From: Candidatus Thorarchaeota archaeon
GTDB lineage: Archaea > Asgardarchaeota > Thorarchaeia > Thorarchaeales > Thorarchaeaceae
Reading direction: 5' to 3'
Assembly (NCBI GenBank): GCA_016840965.1
Contig: JAEORI010000154.1
Coordinates: 1-21,488, forward strand
DNA length: 21,488 bases
Below are positions 20,788 through 21,488 of the stretch, piece by piece (position 1 is the stretch's first letter; the number at the start of each line of letters is the position of its first letter). Made by a program: the position numbers and the translations under genes. Below the pieces are notes generated by a model that saw only the letters and a list, made by a program, of their open reading frames with translations, did no database searches and had not been told where the DNA came from.

Positions 20788-21488
20788 ATGGGAGAATCAG
20801 TTGAAGAAATCCCAACCGATAGGAAAGAACGATTCGGTTGGTATCTTTTCGATCTAGCAAACACGAGCTTCACTGTTCTGATAGTGACTGCATTATATCC
20901 ACTCTATTTCAGAGTATTAGTCTGGAATGAAACTCTTGGAGATGCAATGTGGGGATATGCAGGGAGTATTACGATGCTAATAATTGCAGTAAGCGCACCT
21001 GTTCTTGGTGCAATTGCTGACTTTGGAGGCACGAAAAGGAAGTTTCTTACCTTCTATACTTCAATCTGTATTGCTTTTACTGCGTTTATGGTGTTTCTTC
21101 CAGGTCTTAAACAATCTGAAATAGATCTGCTTGATCCTGGTGTCGGTCCATCACCATTTCCTCCAGTTTTTGGCCTTGATATATGGGTATGGGCGTGGAT
21201 AATTTTCATCCTCGCGAATATTGGATTCCAAGGAGCACTTCCATTCTATAACGCTTGGCTGCCAGAAATTAGCACTGAGGAGAACATTGGTCGTATCGGT
21301 GGATATGGCTTTGCTGCTGGATATGTTGGAGCAATGGCTACAATCGTAATCGCACTTGTTATAATCTTAGCCGACTTGCCCTACACCTACGCTTTCTTTC
21401 TTAGCGCAATATTCTTCCTCGTTTTTGCAGTACCGAGTATTCTTGCCTTAAAGAATAGACCACCCAAAGTGTTTCCTGGAGAGGAAGG
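20788..21488 (+). CDS. MFS transporter, Atg22/UMF1-like, truncated by the window edge
   Basis: The first 233 residues are present; the rest runs off the right edge. FGWYLFDLANTSF (16-28) is the N-terminal signature of Atg22/UMF1-type MFS proteins. GAIADFGGTKRK (74-85) is the loop 2-3 motif. FYNAWLPEISTEENIGRIGG (153-172) and GYGFAAGYVGAM match the family's conserved helix-5 region. Six TM helices are visible so far. Fungal Atg22 effluxes amino acids from the vacuole; prokaryotic relatives are unassigned. The frame was read directly from the ATG at 20788, which has AGGAG about nine bases upstream. A TATA-like element sits about 55 bases before it. Confidence 0.85.
   Translation, partial: MGESVEEIPTDRKERFGWYLFDLANTSFTVLIVTALYPLYFRVLVWNETLGDAMWGYAGSITMLIIAVSAPVLGAIADFGGTKRKFLTFYTSICIAFTAFMVFLPGLKQSEIDLLDPGVGPSPFPPVFGLDIWVWAWIIFILANIGFQGALPFYNAWLPEISTEENIGRIGGYGFAAGYVGAMATIVIALVIILADLPYTYAFFLSAIFFLVFAVPSILALKNRPPKVFPGEE

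Noticed and set aside
1..21488. CRISPR array, tRNA, rRNA, insertion sequence or phage gene.
   Set aside because: No regularly spaced repeats, cloverleaf sequences, transposase motifs or rRNA-like stretches were found on reading both strands.

Overview
ORGANISM. The window is archaeal chromosomal DNA of moderate-to-low GC. Archaeal markers are a geranylgeranyl-reductase-family flavoprotein (archaeal lipid saturation), a TrmB-type regulator, an HTH_10 (bacterioopsin-activator-like) regulator, lipoate ligase split into separate catalytic and C-terminal genes (LplA/LplB), a biotin-synthase-like LipS-type radical SAM protein, and TATA-like promoter elements. Many starts are GTG or TTG with purine-rich Shine-Dalgarno (SD) sequences. 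Small wHTH proteins, long coiled coils and a roadblock/DUF2173-like protein would fit an Asgard archaeon (for example a Thorarchaeia-like lineage), but nothing here proves the phylum. No tRNA, rRNA, CRISPR array, insertion sequence or phage gene was seen. Genes are packed tightly, and no gene-free stretch exceeds about 300 bases. LAYOUT. (1) 1-1805: a truncated ATP-grasp gene (-) diverges from a cupin and a methyltransferase-like gene (+). (2) 1918-6088: a 525-residue coiled-coil/winged-helix protein (+) faces a minus-strand cluster of HTH_10 regulator, charged coiled-coil protein, HExxH membrane metalloprotease-like protein and winged-helix protein. A perfect 16-bp palindrome lies inside this cluster. 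(3) 6158-7754: a DMT/EamA transporter, divergent from the HTH_10 regulator, and an unrecognised protein (+). (4) 7751-10785: a minus-strand lipoylation cluster, in transcription order M23-like protein, LipS-like radical SAM, LplA, LplB. (5) 10843-13913: agmatinase-family gene, then TrmB regulator and geranylgeranyl reductase as a coupled pair (-). (6) 13975-16324: a strong bulged hairpin followed by a T-rich run, then the translationally coupled genes of an anchored surface protein and a multi-pass membrane protein (-). (7) 16499-18615: small wHTH and two-TM protein pair (+), small TM/basic protein (-), roadblock-like protein (+), four-TM protein (-). (8) 18698-21488: flavodoxin (-), alpha/beta hydrolase (+), SnoaL-like protein (-), and a truncated Atg22/UMF1-type MFS transporter (+). 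HOW THE GENES WORK TOGETHER. The clearest functional unit is lipoylation: a LipS-type sulfur-insertion enzyme with the two-part ligase LplA/LplB, led by an M23-fold protein of unknown role. TrmB and geranylgeranyl reductase form a regulator-enzyme pair for lipid saturation. The HTH_10 regulator probably controls the divergent transporter. The least explained parts are the two-gene surface/membrane complex with its unusual start region and terminator, the coiled-coil/metalloprotease/regulator cluster, and a set of dyad elements in the promoter gaps.
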